Positions 40,680 to 51,777 of a stretch of DNA of 64,000 nucleotides are shown piece after piece. The notes beneath the pieces are model-generated. The model was not told the origin of the DNA and made no database searches. It saw nothing but the letters and a program-made list of their open reading frames with translations. A program made the translations under genes and the position numbers. This DNA comes from Bisporella sp. PMI_857 (lineage: Eukaryota; Ascomycota; Leotiomycetes; Helotiales; Helotiaceae), in the NCBI GenBank assembly GCA_021307315.1, contig JAJSPD010000116.1, positions 1-64,000 of the forward strand, in the 5' to 3' direction. How positions within the stretch are numbered: the stretch's first letter is position 1; each line of letters begins with the position of its first letter.

Positions 40680-43634
40680 ATGGGCGCCGAAATTAGCCAG
40701 GTTGTCAAGTCAGACCTTGATGGCTCGACTTTGGAGGAATTGCTATCCAACGAAAAGGTGTCCCTTATAGGTTTCAAGGTTGTGAACAGTATCTAACGCG
40801 TAAGCAGTTTGTCCAGACAATCCGGGAAGCTGTACCAGTGCTTGACGAGAGTGTGCGCGAAACTCTGCGCAGTATTTTGACCAAAAAGTCCACGAAAAGG
40901 CGCTCGAAAGAGAACGGACAACCAGGTTCTGCAACCGAAGAGAGCCCTTTATCTCAGGACGCTGTCGTAGGAACATCAGTGCAAGACGATGATCCACAAG
41001 AGGCCGCCGCCGCAGGTACCAACGATGCTACAGCCTTATCGACCGCGTTGTCGGGCGCTGCCGCAGCCTTGTCGACCACGTCTGACGTAGCCTTGCTGGG
41101 CGAGAATGATAGAACTCAGCCCTTATGGGAAGTCAAAGAAGATGAGGTCGCCCTACCTTCAGAGATTGCCGACTCATTTGAGAGATGGAAAGCGGATCCT
41201 GCAATTTTCTTACGGAGTGACAGTTCGGAAGCTCCAACGTCTCTTACGGAGCACTACAACTACGCACTTTCTGTGCGTACTTCTGCTATTTCCAACAAGA
41301 TTCTATGGAGATTTGTAACGACAGCATATTATGACGTTATCTCCGCGCGATCTCAGTCAGATAGGTATTCCATCACTAAAGAGGCGGTTGCGTTTGCGGT
41401 GGCTGTCATTTGCAAGTCATCTTCTGATGAACGAGAAGTAGTCGAGGCAAATCTCATTAATTGGGCAAGAGATGGAGCGAAGAACCGAGCTCTCGCTGAT
41501 AAGTTGGGAGGTACTGGCTGCTATTTCTACTATCCACAACATCTTAGTGAATGGATGTAAGTATATGCCTTCGCCATGATCTCCTCATTTGACGGTTTTA
41601 GTTGGATGAAACACCTTCCTCTAGGTGCGTACGATAAAGCGGCCAAACTGCTAAACGAGTTCGGCATATTGGAGAAAGCCCAGCAATCAGGCGCGGTCGA
41701 CCTTGCAAGGAGCATCGAGACGATATTAAAAGCGCCTTTCCAGTCTACTGTTCCAACACAGTCGCAGGGAGAATGGATTTTGCCAATTTTGCTACAGCAA
41801 ACGACCGATAGTGCAGAAGGTGCAGCACGTAAGTGTTGTGTTTATCGTCACTGTGTGCACTTGATTAATTGTTATAGCTCGTGAACACACATCAGGACTA
41901 CGGAAAAGAAAATTAAAAACGAAGGCGCCGCCGAAAAAAAGACAGAGATTAGAAACGGGTATTGCACAGAGGCCATGCCTTCCCACGCCTCGGTCACACG
42001 AAGACCTCTCTGCCGGACCAGTACGTGATACGAGACCATCTTCGTTTCAGAGCAACAGCGTCGCTGCGACACCATCGACAACACCCAGTCAGAGCATCGG
42101 TTCGGGCATATCAGCAACGGAGGATCAGCAGCCTACGGCATCGAAACATAACGACTATGTGGTAATTGAGCAGCCCGTGGCGAATGCGCAAGATCCGAAT
42201 CAATTATGCACCATTCAGCCTGAAACAAACCAATTGGACCAGGAACTGCCAATGAGGCTACAGCTGCGACAGAGAGATCGGCAACTCGAACGGTATTCTT
42301 CCACTGGCAATGTTATTACGCAGCTGTTTCTTCCAGTCCCCGATCCGAGATTCCAGCTCCAGCTTTCCGTCCAGAGGAAAGTTGCGGACACAGCCGAGTC
42401 AATTTGGTTTGCCATGAAAGGGGATACCAGCGCTCTGAAGCGTTTATTTAGAGAAGGACTGGCGTCTCCGGTAGAAGTGAGCAGTTCTCGGGAGCTTTCC
42501 TTGTTAGGGGTAGGTCTCACTTAGCTTTATAGCATACTGGTAATCGCTAAGAATTGCTAGTGGGCACTCTACGCTGGAATGTGGAACTATCGTACTGTTC
42601 AGTTTCTGGTCATGGAGTGTAAGGCGCCTGTTGATGATTGGTGAGTATTAAGATGGAATCAAGTAACGTCAGCTATGTCGACAAAGCTGCTGACCGCCCA
42701 GTCTAGGTCCTATAACCATGCATGGGAATATGCATATCGCAATAGTTGCGACATTACGGAGCTCAAAGGGCTTGAATGCATTATGGTGAACCCGAACATT
42801 CATAGGGATTGGATCGGGGAGCAGAACTTTGCCGAAATCCATGCAATTGTTCTTGGCCGATCGTCTAAGCTGCTCGTGACCGAGCTTGACGACAAACCGT
42901 ACGCCGTATATGCCAAGGATGCCAAAGGCCGCACCGCGCTTGCCTGGGCCACGGCCCGGGCCCAGTTGGATGACATGGAGCTCCTGATAGCCCGCGGCTC
43001 CCTCGTAGACGCGATGGATACCAGCGGCCGCTCCATTCTCCTGAATGCAGTCGACAGCTCCAACAACGAGGGCCTCCGCATCATCCTTGAGGCCGGGGCA
43101 AATCCCAACCCAGTAGTGCCCGAAGGCCTGTTCCGCAGCAGCCCGCTTATTGCGGCCGGCGTAGGCGGTAAGCTGGAAATGATCAAGTTGCTCATCAAAT
43201 TTGGCGCTGAGATCGGCGCGACCAATCCGGAGGGATGGACGGCATTACAGGCAGTTATTAAAGCGCAAAATGTCGAATGTGCAAATGTCCTGCTCACTCG
43301 TGGTGCTGACCTGGGCTACATATCGAAGAATGGACATTCAGCGCTTACGACAGCGATAATCTACAACAGCCATGCTGTGCTGAAGCTCTTGATCGACTGG
43401 TACCACACCAGCCATCTAAATCTAAATGGGCTCCAGGTGCTGCCCATCATAGCAGGGTCCGCGGACGCGGAGACCATGTCAATCCTCGGGGCGTCAGCCC
43501 TAAAGCAGACTCTACTTAATGGGTCTGAATTCGCTACTAGCTACGAAATTCTTCAATCACGAGCGGACTATGATGAGAGACTGGGCGACGCCTTCAATGA
43601 ATTTTTGTCTATCGCGGGCCCAAGGAGGAAGTAG
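40680..43634 (+). CDS. ankyrin-repeat protein, six exons, 897 aa
   Basis: Exons 40680-40757, 40808-41556, 41602-41828, 41878-42509, 42561-42640 and 42707-43634. All introns are GT-AG, 45-66 nt, and the phases match exactly. The N-terminal half is a helical domain I do not recognise (NKILWRFVTTAYYDVISARS; KHLPLGAYDKAAKLLNEF). A basic cluster RKRKLKTKAPPKKRQR (exon 4) looks like a bipartite nuclear signal. The C-terminal exon holds about five ankyrin repeats (DAKGRTALAWATARAQLDDM, NNEGLRIILEAGANPNP, GKLEMIKLLIKFGAEIGATN, EGWTALQAVIKAQNVECANV, NGHSALTTAIIYNSHAVLKL). Ankyrin repeats bind proteins; the partner is unknown. The LTR/MULE nest ends 43 bp before the start codon, so the native promoter is displaced by about 6 kb. 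The antisense ORF at 42800-43297 is a shadow. Confidence 0.85.
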
Positions 43635-43788
43635 TTGTCTTGCGGAAACCGACATCGCATCCATCGTTTACTGTATATAATTCCACCTGCTCGAAAACAC
43701 TCAATCAATTCTTGTCAATCTTCCTTTTCCTTCGCATGTTCCCCCGTCCTTTGTTAGCGTTGGCGAAGTGCGTCTTCTGCCATTCTTT

Positions 43789-46016
43789 CTATGTTCCTGC
43801 ACCAAAATCTATTGATACATTGTTGAGTTTCTGCATTTCTGCTTCCAAATCCTGCGGGCAGAATATCTTGCAGAGGTTTGTCATATCATCGTAGACCCTA
43901 CAAGATGGTCATCAGTCAGCCAGACATCTCCCAGCGATTCTTTGCTTACACTTGACGTTGCTGGGAGCCGGGAATATTTATTATGTTTCCAATGTTAAAA
44001 CATAACGAGTAGAGACGATTACGAGCATCCCAGTCTTCCGCCGGTTCCGACACAGGGAAATGTCGTTTATATATGTGTGTGTAAGTTTCTTTGCTAAGCA
44101 TATGTCTCGGTGCTCTCCAGTTTCCTATATCGTACTCGTTATGACCGTAGAATGAGCAGGCATCAAAGATAAAAGCATGTCCAGTCTTAGCATCCATGGC
44201 CGTATTACCATCCCAGCAGTCACCGTGGATTAGCGAGGGCTTCAGTACTCTACCTTCGGCCTGAAGTGGGAGAAGGAGGCGAGGCACGACTTTCCTCAAT
44301 GTGATCTCGCATACCACCTCAAACTCGGGCCATTTAAGATAATGCTTGACCAGTTTCATGAGGTATCCAAGATGTCGTGAGAACACAGCACACCAGGAAT
44401 CGTCCCATTGGTTTACGGTCTGGGCGATCTTCCCGTGGTACGTCTGGATATGGAAACCAAACTTGCCAGTTGGTGATTGCGAGCGAAGATGCATGTCTGC
44501 TAAACGAGGAGCCAATTTATCCGACTCCGCGGGCTACCGTTCGTTAGAGCGCTCAATGGCACAGGTTTTCTATCATACCTGTTTTCCGACGTCGCGAAAC
44601 TCGGTAAGGAGGAAGTAGGTGTCTGGACCATCCCATTCGAACATCCCCCAAGCATAAGGTTCGGGCACAAATTCTGGCGATACCATGTTGATAGCCTTCA
44701 ATGATTCGAACTCTCCCATACACATATATCGTCCAGTCTCTCCAAGAGAGACTACCTATGCTCTGATCAGTCTTCAGCCTCAAATGGAACCTTTCCATGT
44801 GACCTACCTTCAGAAAGTAATTCACAATCTCTTTTGTTGGGAGTTGAGCTACAATCTTCGCTGTTTTTCCATAGATGGAATGGCCATAGCTAGAGGCTTG
44901 GAGCACTTTGGTATTGGGGACTGGAAATGCTGAATTGAGAAACATTTTAATCTAAGCTAGTGACTGATACCATCTCATCATGTCTACGCACCTTTGATTA
45001 CGCCTTCGTTAACCTCATATGCCCCGCTCGCTATAGGCGGCTCAATCGGAATCGTTGGTGTTTCTTCCATCCTCCGCTGTGCATCCTCCTCAGACGGAAG
45101 TGCTAGGCCGATGTACAAGGCCGGCTCATCAACGTCATTGTTTTTGTAGCTTTTGGTGGTTCAATGTCAGCACCATGGCATCATAGGTCTGTTTCATGGA
45201 CGTACCTCAAAACCGAGATCGCCCCCGGTTCGAACATTATGGGTAGCCTGTTATCAATCGATAAGCCGATCCACCGCTTCGTAAAACAGCGAAGGATGAG
45301 GCCATGTGCGACCTGTAGTGCTCATCTATTAGCCGCTGTGGGCGAAGCCAGGGAAAGAATAGATGGAGTTATGGGGGTACGAGCGTACAAGAAGGACATC
45401 AGCGGGTTTCTCCCCATGCATGTAAGGCTGCTGAATCTCTTTGATTTGTGAGATAAGTCTGTCCAGCCGCTCGGTAATTTGTTGTCTTGATCTGTGTGGT
45501 ATCAGAAACAGGTCATCACCTAGACCAGGTCACAACTTACTCTCCGCCCTCACATCCATCTGTCCAGATATCCCACTTCGTTTCCTTGTCTTGACCCCTC
45601 TCCTGCCTTAAAAGTCTGATCTCGTGGTTTTTGAGCCCTTCGTAATCGCCATAATCCCACTCCGCAATGTCCTCAGTGTAGGTAAGCTTCCCTTCGATGA
45701 GATTGAAGTTGGGCCACAGCAATAGCTCAAAGGTCTGTCTGGCCCTCTCTCTCGGGCTGACAAAGATGCGCTTGAGGCGGCGTGGATCGAGGAGTTTGCC
45801 GGGTCCCACGAGTATCACAGCCGCCGAGGAAACCTGAGCAGTGCCGGTTGAGTTGAGTGCGATCTCTGTAGTGCCCGTGGAACGGCCTAACTTGGCCCAT
45901 TCGGTTTCTCCTACCAGACGCGCAGTGTCAACAAATGGCTTATTACATGACCTGATAGAGGACTCACCATGTCGAAAAAGGAATATACGGGGTGTTAGGG
46001 CGTTTTGGGCGGACAT
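43789..46016 (-). CDS. fusion of SHB17-like histidine phosphatase and ketosamine 3-kinase, nine exons, 592 aa
   Basis: Exons (minus): 46016-45968, 45910-45541, 45491-45389, 45312-45206, 45149-44992, 44929-44808, 44755-44579, 44533-43950, 43897-43789; every junction is GT-AG and in phase. Residues 1 to about 230 match sedoheptulose-bisphosphatase-type histidine phosphatases: FLFRHGETEW (His16), SPRERARQTFELLL, EDIAEWDYGDYEGL, DIWTDGCEGGES, VAHGLILRCF (His177) and the typical end VLSYKNNDVDEPALYIG. With no stop the frame runs on through EETPTIPIEPPIASGAYEVN into a fructosamine-kinase fold: FPVPNTKVLQASSYG, EFESLKAINMVSPEFVPEPY, YFLLTEFRDVG, SPTGKFGFHIQTYHGK, SLIHGDCWDGNTAMD (catalytic Asp467) and SFYGHNEYDIG. 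Ketosamine kinases destabilise sugar adducts on proteins by 3-phosphorylation. Two genes read as one is the alternative. Confidence 0.85.
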
Positions 46017-46305
46017 GATCTTGGTGAATTAAGAATGGATTCAATTTCAACTCGGTTTCGAACATTTTGAAAATTCGGACAAGCGGCATTTGGCAGCCGC
46101 GGCACATCAAAACAGCAACGTCATGTGATCCAAAAGCGGCTAGACCGACCTTCCCACCCATCCACATTGCCAGGACTCAACTTTGCATTTGTAGTCGGTA
46201 AACCAGTCCGTAGCCCTAGGGTTAGGGTCAACTTTCATGCTCCATGGGGCGTAAATTTTTTGTAAGTAGAAATATTAAAATACTTCACGCCCCATGGGGC
46301 ATTGA

Positions 46306-46343
<38 letters not shown>

Positions 46344-46555
46344 CGACAGCTCACGCCCCAAAAGAATGTCAGACAAACCAGCTCACGCTCTATAGAGCAG
46401 AAATTTTGAAAATAAAAGATCAGAAAAACCAGCGTACACAGCTTAGATATAACAGGCTGATAAAAACTTATTCAATTGACTATCACTGCTAATTTACAAA
46501 AAGAATCAACAAAAGGAGAATCCAGGAGAATCCAGGAGATTACGGGTCTCAGGGC
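46017..46555. other. gene-free stretch with palindromic GC boxes and poly-A
   Basis: Two copies of a CCATGGGG-containing box, CTCCATGGGGCGTAAAT at about 46240 and CGCCCCATGGGGCATTGAT at about 46288, each centred on a palindrome, then a run of 32 A (46311-46342). Related CACGCCCCA and CACGCTCTATAGAGC boxes follow. A GGGTTAGGG at about 46219 is a lone telomere-like pair, not an array. Confidence 0.5.
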
Positions 46556-46680
46556 AAACAAGTATCAATTGCTGAAGGTTGTAGAACCTAAACTACAGGA
46601 GAGAATCCCTCTACTTATAGAGGTGTGATACCCACATGTCAACACACTAGGTATGGTCCTTAGACCTAACCTGCTCAACA
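46556..46680 (-). repeat. LTR copy of the 3999-4605 family
   Basis: Read on the minus strand it starts TGTTGAGCAGGTTAGGTC and contains CCTCTATAAGTAGAGGGATT, CTGTAGTTTAGG and CCTTCAGCAATTG in the same order as 3999-4160. No target duplication seen. Confidence 0.7.
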
Positions 46681-46806
46681 TTTGGGCCGGGGCGGTTTGA
46701 TCCCACCTTGCTCCGCCGAAGCCAAAAGACGAACTCCACTATCGATTGACTGCATCTCACGGGTCGCCGGGCAGACTAGTGATTTCACTTAGTATGCTCG
46801 TTGGCG

Positions 46807-47315
46807 TCAGGTGTAAGATGTGTGTCGATTGTTCTGTTCTAGGCACAGATGTTGGATATATATCAATGCTGACAGCTGCGGAGTATAATCTTTGGATCGC
46901 CGGAACGTTGACCTATCTTCAGTACACCCGAGAACGCCAGAATAATAAACGAGTAAGTTAGAGCTAGGTTGCCTATCTGTGAAAGGCTCAGTAGCCAAAT
47001 ATACACTGAGGCGGAAGACGAGTTCAGCTAACTTATCAACCTTGGGAGCATGAGTGTATTGCTCGCCACTCTTGTGGGAATATGCAGAGTCCGCATCTTC
47101 ATCTTCACCATTGTTCGCTTGATCAGTACTGTAAAGCAATCTTCTACACTTCCATCTTCGATCTCATTCCCGTCTTTGGTGTCGTCTCCTTCATCTTCGT
47201 CATCTTCGTCATCTTCACCGTCTTCACCGTCTTCACCTTCCCAATCAATGCCATTATCATAGCCTAACCAATCTTCGTCCGGCGGATTTTCGAAGTCTTT
47301 ATTTGCATGCCTCAT
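46807..47315 (-). pseudogene. orsD/DUF3505-type protein, C-terminal fragment
   Basis: An acidic stretch (GEDGEDGEDDEDDEDEGDD) at the upstream end changes frame near 47130 and is followed by KVDKLAELVFRLSVYLATEP, PSSNLLVYYSGVLGC and YTPQLSALIYIQHLCLEQ. I associate this with the large fungal proteins labelled orsD/DUF3505 or RecQ-linked, often found in mobile regions. The + strand serine-rich ORF at 47050-47262 is its antisense shadow. Related to the + fragment at 50737-51610. Confidence 0.5.
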
Positions 47316-48363
47316 TATTCCATACCGCTCTTAATTCTTTTAACTGCAGCTTAGTAAATTTAATTCCCAACGCGGATTTGCGAACAGTTTATTGTACATT
47401 TCAAAGCGTCAACGAAAGCTTGGGTTCCGTACAGCAAACCGGATATCTTCGCATGAATAGTAGCAACACAGGCGGCGAAACATGCAAAGAAATCGAAAAC
47501 TATCCAGCAGCACGAGCAAAGACACCATCGCTCGTTCCTCAGACGCCGTCAAGCATTATATATGAGCCCGGCGAGAATGGACCCGCAAAGCCTGTCGCGT
47601 TTGGTCATGCCAGACCACGCCGCGACCGAGCACTAGTGCCTAAAGGGCAGGTAGAAGCAGGAGAGTTTCTGGTAGAGCATCGGCTTATTCTTTTGCTCTG
47701 GTTCCGTTATATTGAACATCCCAGCAACGTGAGATGACCCTGCTGAAGCAGTAACAGTGCTTATTGTTATAAAGGAACAAGCGGACGAGCAGTTCGGTGA
47801 GCCAATATCGCCAAGAAAAGGGGCCGGAAGAAGGAGAAAATTGCGAAGAATAATATTAGTCATAATGCAAATCCAGGCAGCATTCTCGATAATCTATACA
47901 TCAAACAAACGGCCATTTTATACTTACAGGCCGAGTCTCGCTATATAATCCATTTTCGAGTTCTGCTCATCCACATCCCACCGCTCACCACTGGGAAGCT
48001 GACAACTTTCATTATCCTCGCAGCAAAACATGCAACTTTCGTCTTTGACAAATCAGCAATTGTACGTCTGAATCAATTCTAGGCAATTGCTCATAAGGAA
48101 GTCTCATGAACCAAATACCACAATCATTTAAAATAATTATGATCTCAAATTGCATTGTTGGAATCTAATAGTCCGCACGCAGCTCCGCTCTCCCTAACCT
48201 CTTTTTCATATTTTCACATGCTTTTTGCGGACTCTTGAAAGGCAGAAGAAACCGTTGCAACTCCCCAGTAGTTTGCTTTTCATTTCCGACTATCCGGGCG
48301 ATTTTTTTTAGTTAAGAGTTCCAGGCCATCCTTAGCATGATCACAAAATATGTTATTGAACAT
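47316..48363. other. no supported gene
   Basis: A + ORF at 47303-47737 (144 codons) has a proline-rich middle (AKTPSLVPQTPSSIIYEPGE) but no recognisable domain, and I leave it uncalled. Confidence 0.3.
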
Positions 48364-49161
48364 TTACTCAACTTGAGACAAGGTAGCTGCCCGAAATTCA
48401 ATACTTCGATCCACATGGCCAGGTCCTATAAGAGCAGGATCCAACTTCTTTTTGTGGTTTGTTGTCATAATAATGATATATCCCTCTAGGCAATAAACTC
48501 CATCAATAGCGTTCAACAATCCGGAAAGAGAGATCCCCCGCCCTTTACATCTTGCCTTCTACCTTCCTTATCTTTTTGATCTTTCTTAGAAACAACGGAG
48601 TTGCCTCGCCTCTGGCCAATGGCGTCGATATCCTCGAGTAACAGTATGCAATTCCGGGGGGTTTTCGAAAATATTTCGTCATTAAGAGCGATTATTCTTA
48701 TTTCCAGCCTGCTAAGGCCCGCTAAAGCATTAACCAATGAAGTTTTTCCTGTCCTCGCCTGTCCATGAAAGAGATAGCCTTTGCGATATGGGATCCCTCG
48801 TTGACGATATTTTTCTCTGCACTATGATCTATAAACGCGCTGATGTGCCCTATCAAGTCTTCTTTGGTTGATATCTCAAGGGCAACAGTGGCCATCGGTC
48901 GCGAGACACGGAAGACAGCCTCTCTCCCATACCCACTTCTGCGAGTACTTTGCAAATGAAACTGCCTTTCTCAGCTGAGGTAATCATGATCTCGTCCATG
49001 TGCTTATCAAAGTAGTATCTCTTAGTCGCCTTGAGGAAATTTTCAATGGGTATCTTCGAAGTTCCGAGAGAGCGTAAAACCGGCTCCGTGTTGAGTTTGC
49101 TGTGGCTATGTTCGATACAAATATGGTCTTTTAACATCCAGTGGCTACCATATCCTGGCAT
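48364..49161 (-). pseudogene. BCS1-like AAA+ ATPase, broken
   Basis: The BCS1 N-terminal region is seen in PVLRSLGTSKIPIENFLKAT and RPMATVALEISTKEDLIGHI, then HIAKAISFM, a damaged Walker A region (the GxxGxGKT loop is displaced by a frame change near 48745; KTSLVNALAGL reads in the next frame), Walker B in CILLLEDIDAIGQR, and [40 protein letters not shown] to a stop at 48364. At least three frame changes (about 48930, 48745, 48535). BCS1-like proteins include mitochondrial assembly factors and many fungal paralogues of unknown role. Confidence 0.7.
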
Positions 49162-49986
49162 GATTTTGTATCGCTGAGCATTTTTGCTTCGTGCCTTCCG
49201 ATGTGCTTTTTCAGGTCACTCTTTCTCATAAATCTCTTAGAGCAACCTTCATAGGTGCACTCAAAAGATCGGTCCAAAGAATGGACATCCCGGTGGCTTT
49301 TCAAATGCCACCTCGTCTTAAATCTCTTAGAGCAACCTTCATAGATGCACTTAAAAGGCAGGTCCGAAGAATGGGAAATCCGGTGCTGTTTCAAATTGCT
49401 TGGATTCTTGAATCTTTTAGAGCAATCTTTATAGCTGCACTCAAAAGGTCGGTCCGAAGAATGGGAAATCTGGTGCTTTTTCAAATTGCTTGGATTCTTG
49501 AATCTTTTAGAGCAATCTTTATAGCTGCACTCAAAAGGTCGGTCCGAAGAATGGTCAGCCTGGTGCTGTTTCAAACACCCCTCTGATATGCACCCCTCAG
49601 GAAGAATTTCAGTTTCTTCCGTGGAACAATTCACTGAGGAAAGGGGTTTGTTTCGCGACTGCAATTCGGCCCAAAATACTACTAAATCATCTTTGAAGTG
49701 GTTAAGAGTGCAAAGACGGACATCTTCTGAAACATAGTTATCGTGGGATATCAATCGTGCAGCAAAGCCAGTCTCACGCTCAAACCATCTCGTGACTGTA
49801 CCTATCGTTCTTTGCTATTATCGTTAGCACACCCGAAGACCATTTACATAAAATCTGGTTCATATCACCCACCATATCGACTAATAGCCACAGAAAGTCA
49901 TCTGCGACACAACTTGTAGGATTCTTATGTGGTGGGAGTAAAGCAATGAAGAGTTGGTTTGTCTTTTTAGAAGGTGTCTTTTCCAA
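49131..49986 (-). pseudogene. tandem C2H2 zinc-finger protein fragment
   Basis: Four near-identical fingers of about 30 residues (DRPFECSYKDCSKRFKNPSN, then LKKHQISHSS and variants) preceded by a partial finger (CLKQHQADHSS). Upstream, VRLCTLNHFKDDLVVFWAEL and a further piece to 49986 (TNQLFIALLPPHKNP, DDFLWLLVDMVGDMNQILCK) read in another frame. The 3' end overlaps the BCS1-like fragment in a different frame, so this may be the front of one chimeric gene or an accidental junction of two relics. The fingers themselves are intact. Confidence 0.55.
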
Positions 49987-50736
49987 GTGACCTGCGGCGA
50001 CAGTGTGAAGGTTTCTGAAATACGATCAGTATATATTTGGAGACGCCCACGGAGGTACTTGCACTGTAGTGTCCTTCATATTGCAATGCTAAATATAAGA
50101 AAGACCCGATTGTGTTAAAGAAATAGGTAGGTCTATCTCGAGAATATTTATATGGTTCAGTTGGTAGGAAGAATGAGGGATCAAAATTCGTATCGCGCTT
50201 TGTAGGTTGTGGTTAAAAAGCGATCAAGCCATGTGCAAGGGCCTCACAAAACTAGGATGAAGTTAGATTGCGATATGTCTCTAACGAGTAGGATCCGTAT
50301 ACCCCTGCCACCACCATGTACAAGCATGCACGCTCTCGCACTAATAGTCCCATGCTTCTCTCACTCCGCGCCAAGCGGAACTCTAAGCCAGGCACCAACC
50401 AACCAACGACAGGACGGTATACCACCATTCTCATGCTCATGTGGAATCTATCCTCAAGAGCTATGCCGACTCGTGTTATACCATAACACGCGAATATCGT
50501 CCGAGCTTCTACTAATTTGGGCTCTGTATGTCTGCTCTCCCTAAATGTAGCTAGGGCGTCTGTCGCGTTCTGCCAGAGCCCGCGAAAATTGTCCGTACAC
50601 CAACTGCTAATTTCACTCCTAATGCTCTCCCTTTTCCTGGCAAGAGAAAATCGGACAAGACAATAAATCTTGTTGTTACTGAATTGACTCTTTTACCTCT
50701 CGGTTATTTCTCTCAATAGAAGATTCCTTTTTGTTG
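49987..50736. other. gene-free stretch
   Basis: No supported gene. Confidence 0.35.
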
Positions 50737-51610
50737 ACTGCTGTGAATCTCGTCTTTAATCCAGACGGACCAGCCTTAGTTTGTAAAACGTGCTAATATG
50801 CTTTGGCCTTGTCTAGATCTCAGGTTTCTTTACACCTGTGGAACAAACATCAAATATGTCCAGAATCTCGGCAGGACATAACCCTCTTAATTCGTTCTAT
50901 TGATATTCTTAATCCTACTGAAATACCCCTCCGTGCGGACCAGTCACCTGTCCACCCAGACCTCAAGGTCTTCCGCAGATATTCCCGTCTTAGCTGCAAA
51001 TATGGGACTATCAATCTAGGTATAATGACTCGCCATGTGTTTTCCTGCTACCCTTCTCCTCGTGCATCGTCAAAGTGTCCGCAGAATCTAGACGATCTCT
51101 ATTAGGACGTGTTGCTTCAGACTTGGGTATCTGGAGCTTCCCGGAAATACTGGATTGTCCGGCAAGCGCCTACAGATGAGTCACTCGGGATATTCCCCAA
51201 CTCAAGTCATCTTGAAGCTATCCATGAAAAAGAGCGAGCACATGTTGTAGCTAAAGCTTACCAACTTGTGGATGGAGCACACGCGGTGGGCTCGGGTTTA
51301 TGAGAAAGTCCGACGAGATTTGCTAGCGAGGATCAGCCAGGTAGAGCGACAACCAGCTTGGGTCCGGTGACTTTTCTATAGGGGAGCGCCAAAGTGTCCA
51401 ACTTATCAGCTGCAAAGCTGATGAAGAGAAAATAAGGCAGCTGATGATGGCATTGGACCGTGTTGGACCGGTGCGAAGAGACTGTGCGTCGTACAGGGCA
51501 CTCCATCCTCTGCTGGCTTAACTCAGGATCTCGTAATCGATTTTATCAAAAAGCCTTTTGGATTTTTGGGCCGACCGGCGACCCGTCAGAGATACCGAAG
51601 GCTTTCCAGA
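50737..51610 (+). pseudogene. orsD/DUF3505-type protein, N-terminal zinc-finger fragment
   Basis: Reads LVFNPDGPALVCKTC, a stop, then YALALSRSQVSLHLWNKHQI, giving a C-x2-C...H-x4-H finger, and later LRADQSPVHPDLKVF, SRLSCKYGTINLGIMTRHVF (second finger). After another stop it continues VLLQTWVSGASRKYWIVRQA, and RVLDRCEETVRRTGHSILCW at about 51450-51520. Stops and a frame change show decay. Same family as 46807-47315 but the other half, and on the opposite strand. Confidence 0.55.
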
Positions 51611-51777
51611 GAATCATTCCATTCCTCTTCCGAGGTAAAGGAGAATTGAAGCAATTTAAGCTCCTTCTTTGCCAAAACTGCAAAGTTTGCGATTGGCGAA
51701 TAAAGATGAGCATTTTTTGTTTTGGTGACTATGCTACTGAATGCTGTCCATTTGGACGTTTAGCAATGATATATTCC

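Noticed and set aside
42800..43297. 165-codon minus ORF inside the ankyrin gene
   Set aside because: A shadow of the codon pattern of the ankyrin repeats.
43789..46016. Two independent genes (kinase start at the internal ATG 45070)
   Set aside because: Possible, but the phosphatase frame reaches this ATG through a clean intron with no stop, and its natural C-terminal motif is encoded in the same exon as the kinase leader; one gene is the simpler reading.
46200..46230. Telomere-like GGGTTAGGG
   Set aside because: Only about two units, so it is no telomere or interstitial array.
47050..47262. Serine-rich + ORF
   Set aside because: The exact antisense of the Asp/Glu-rich tract of the orsD-like fragment.
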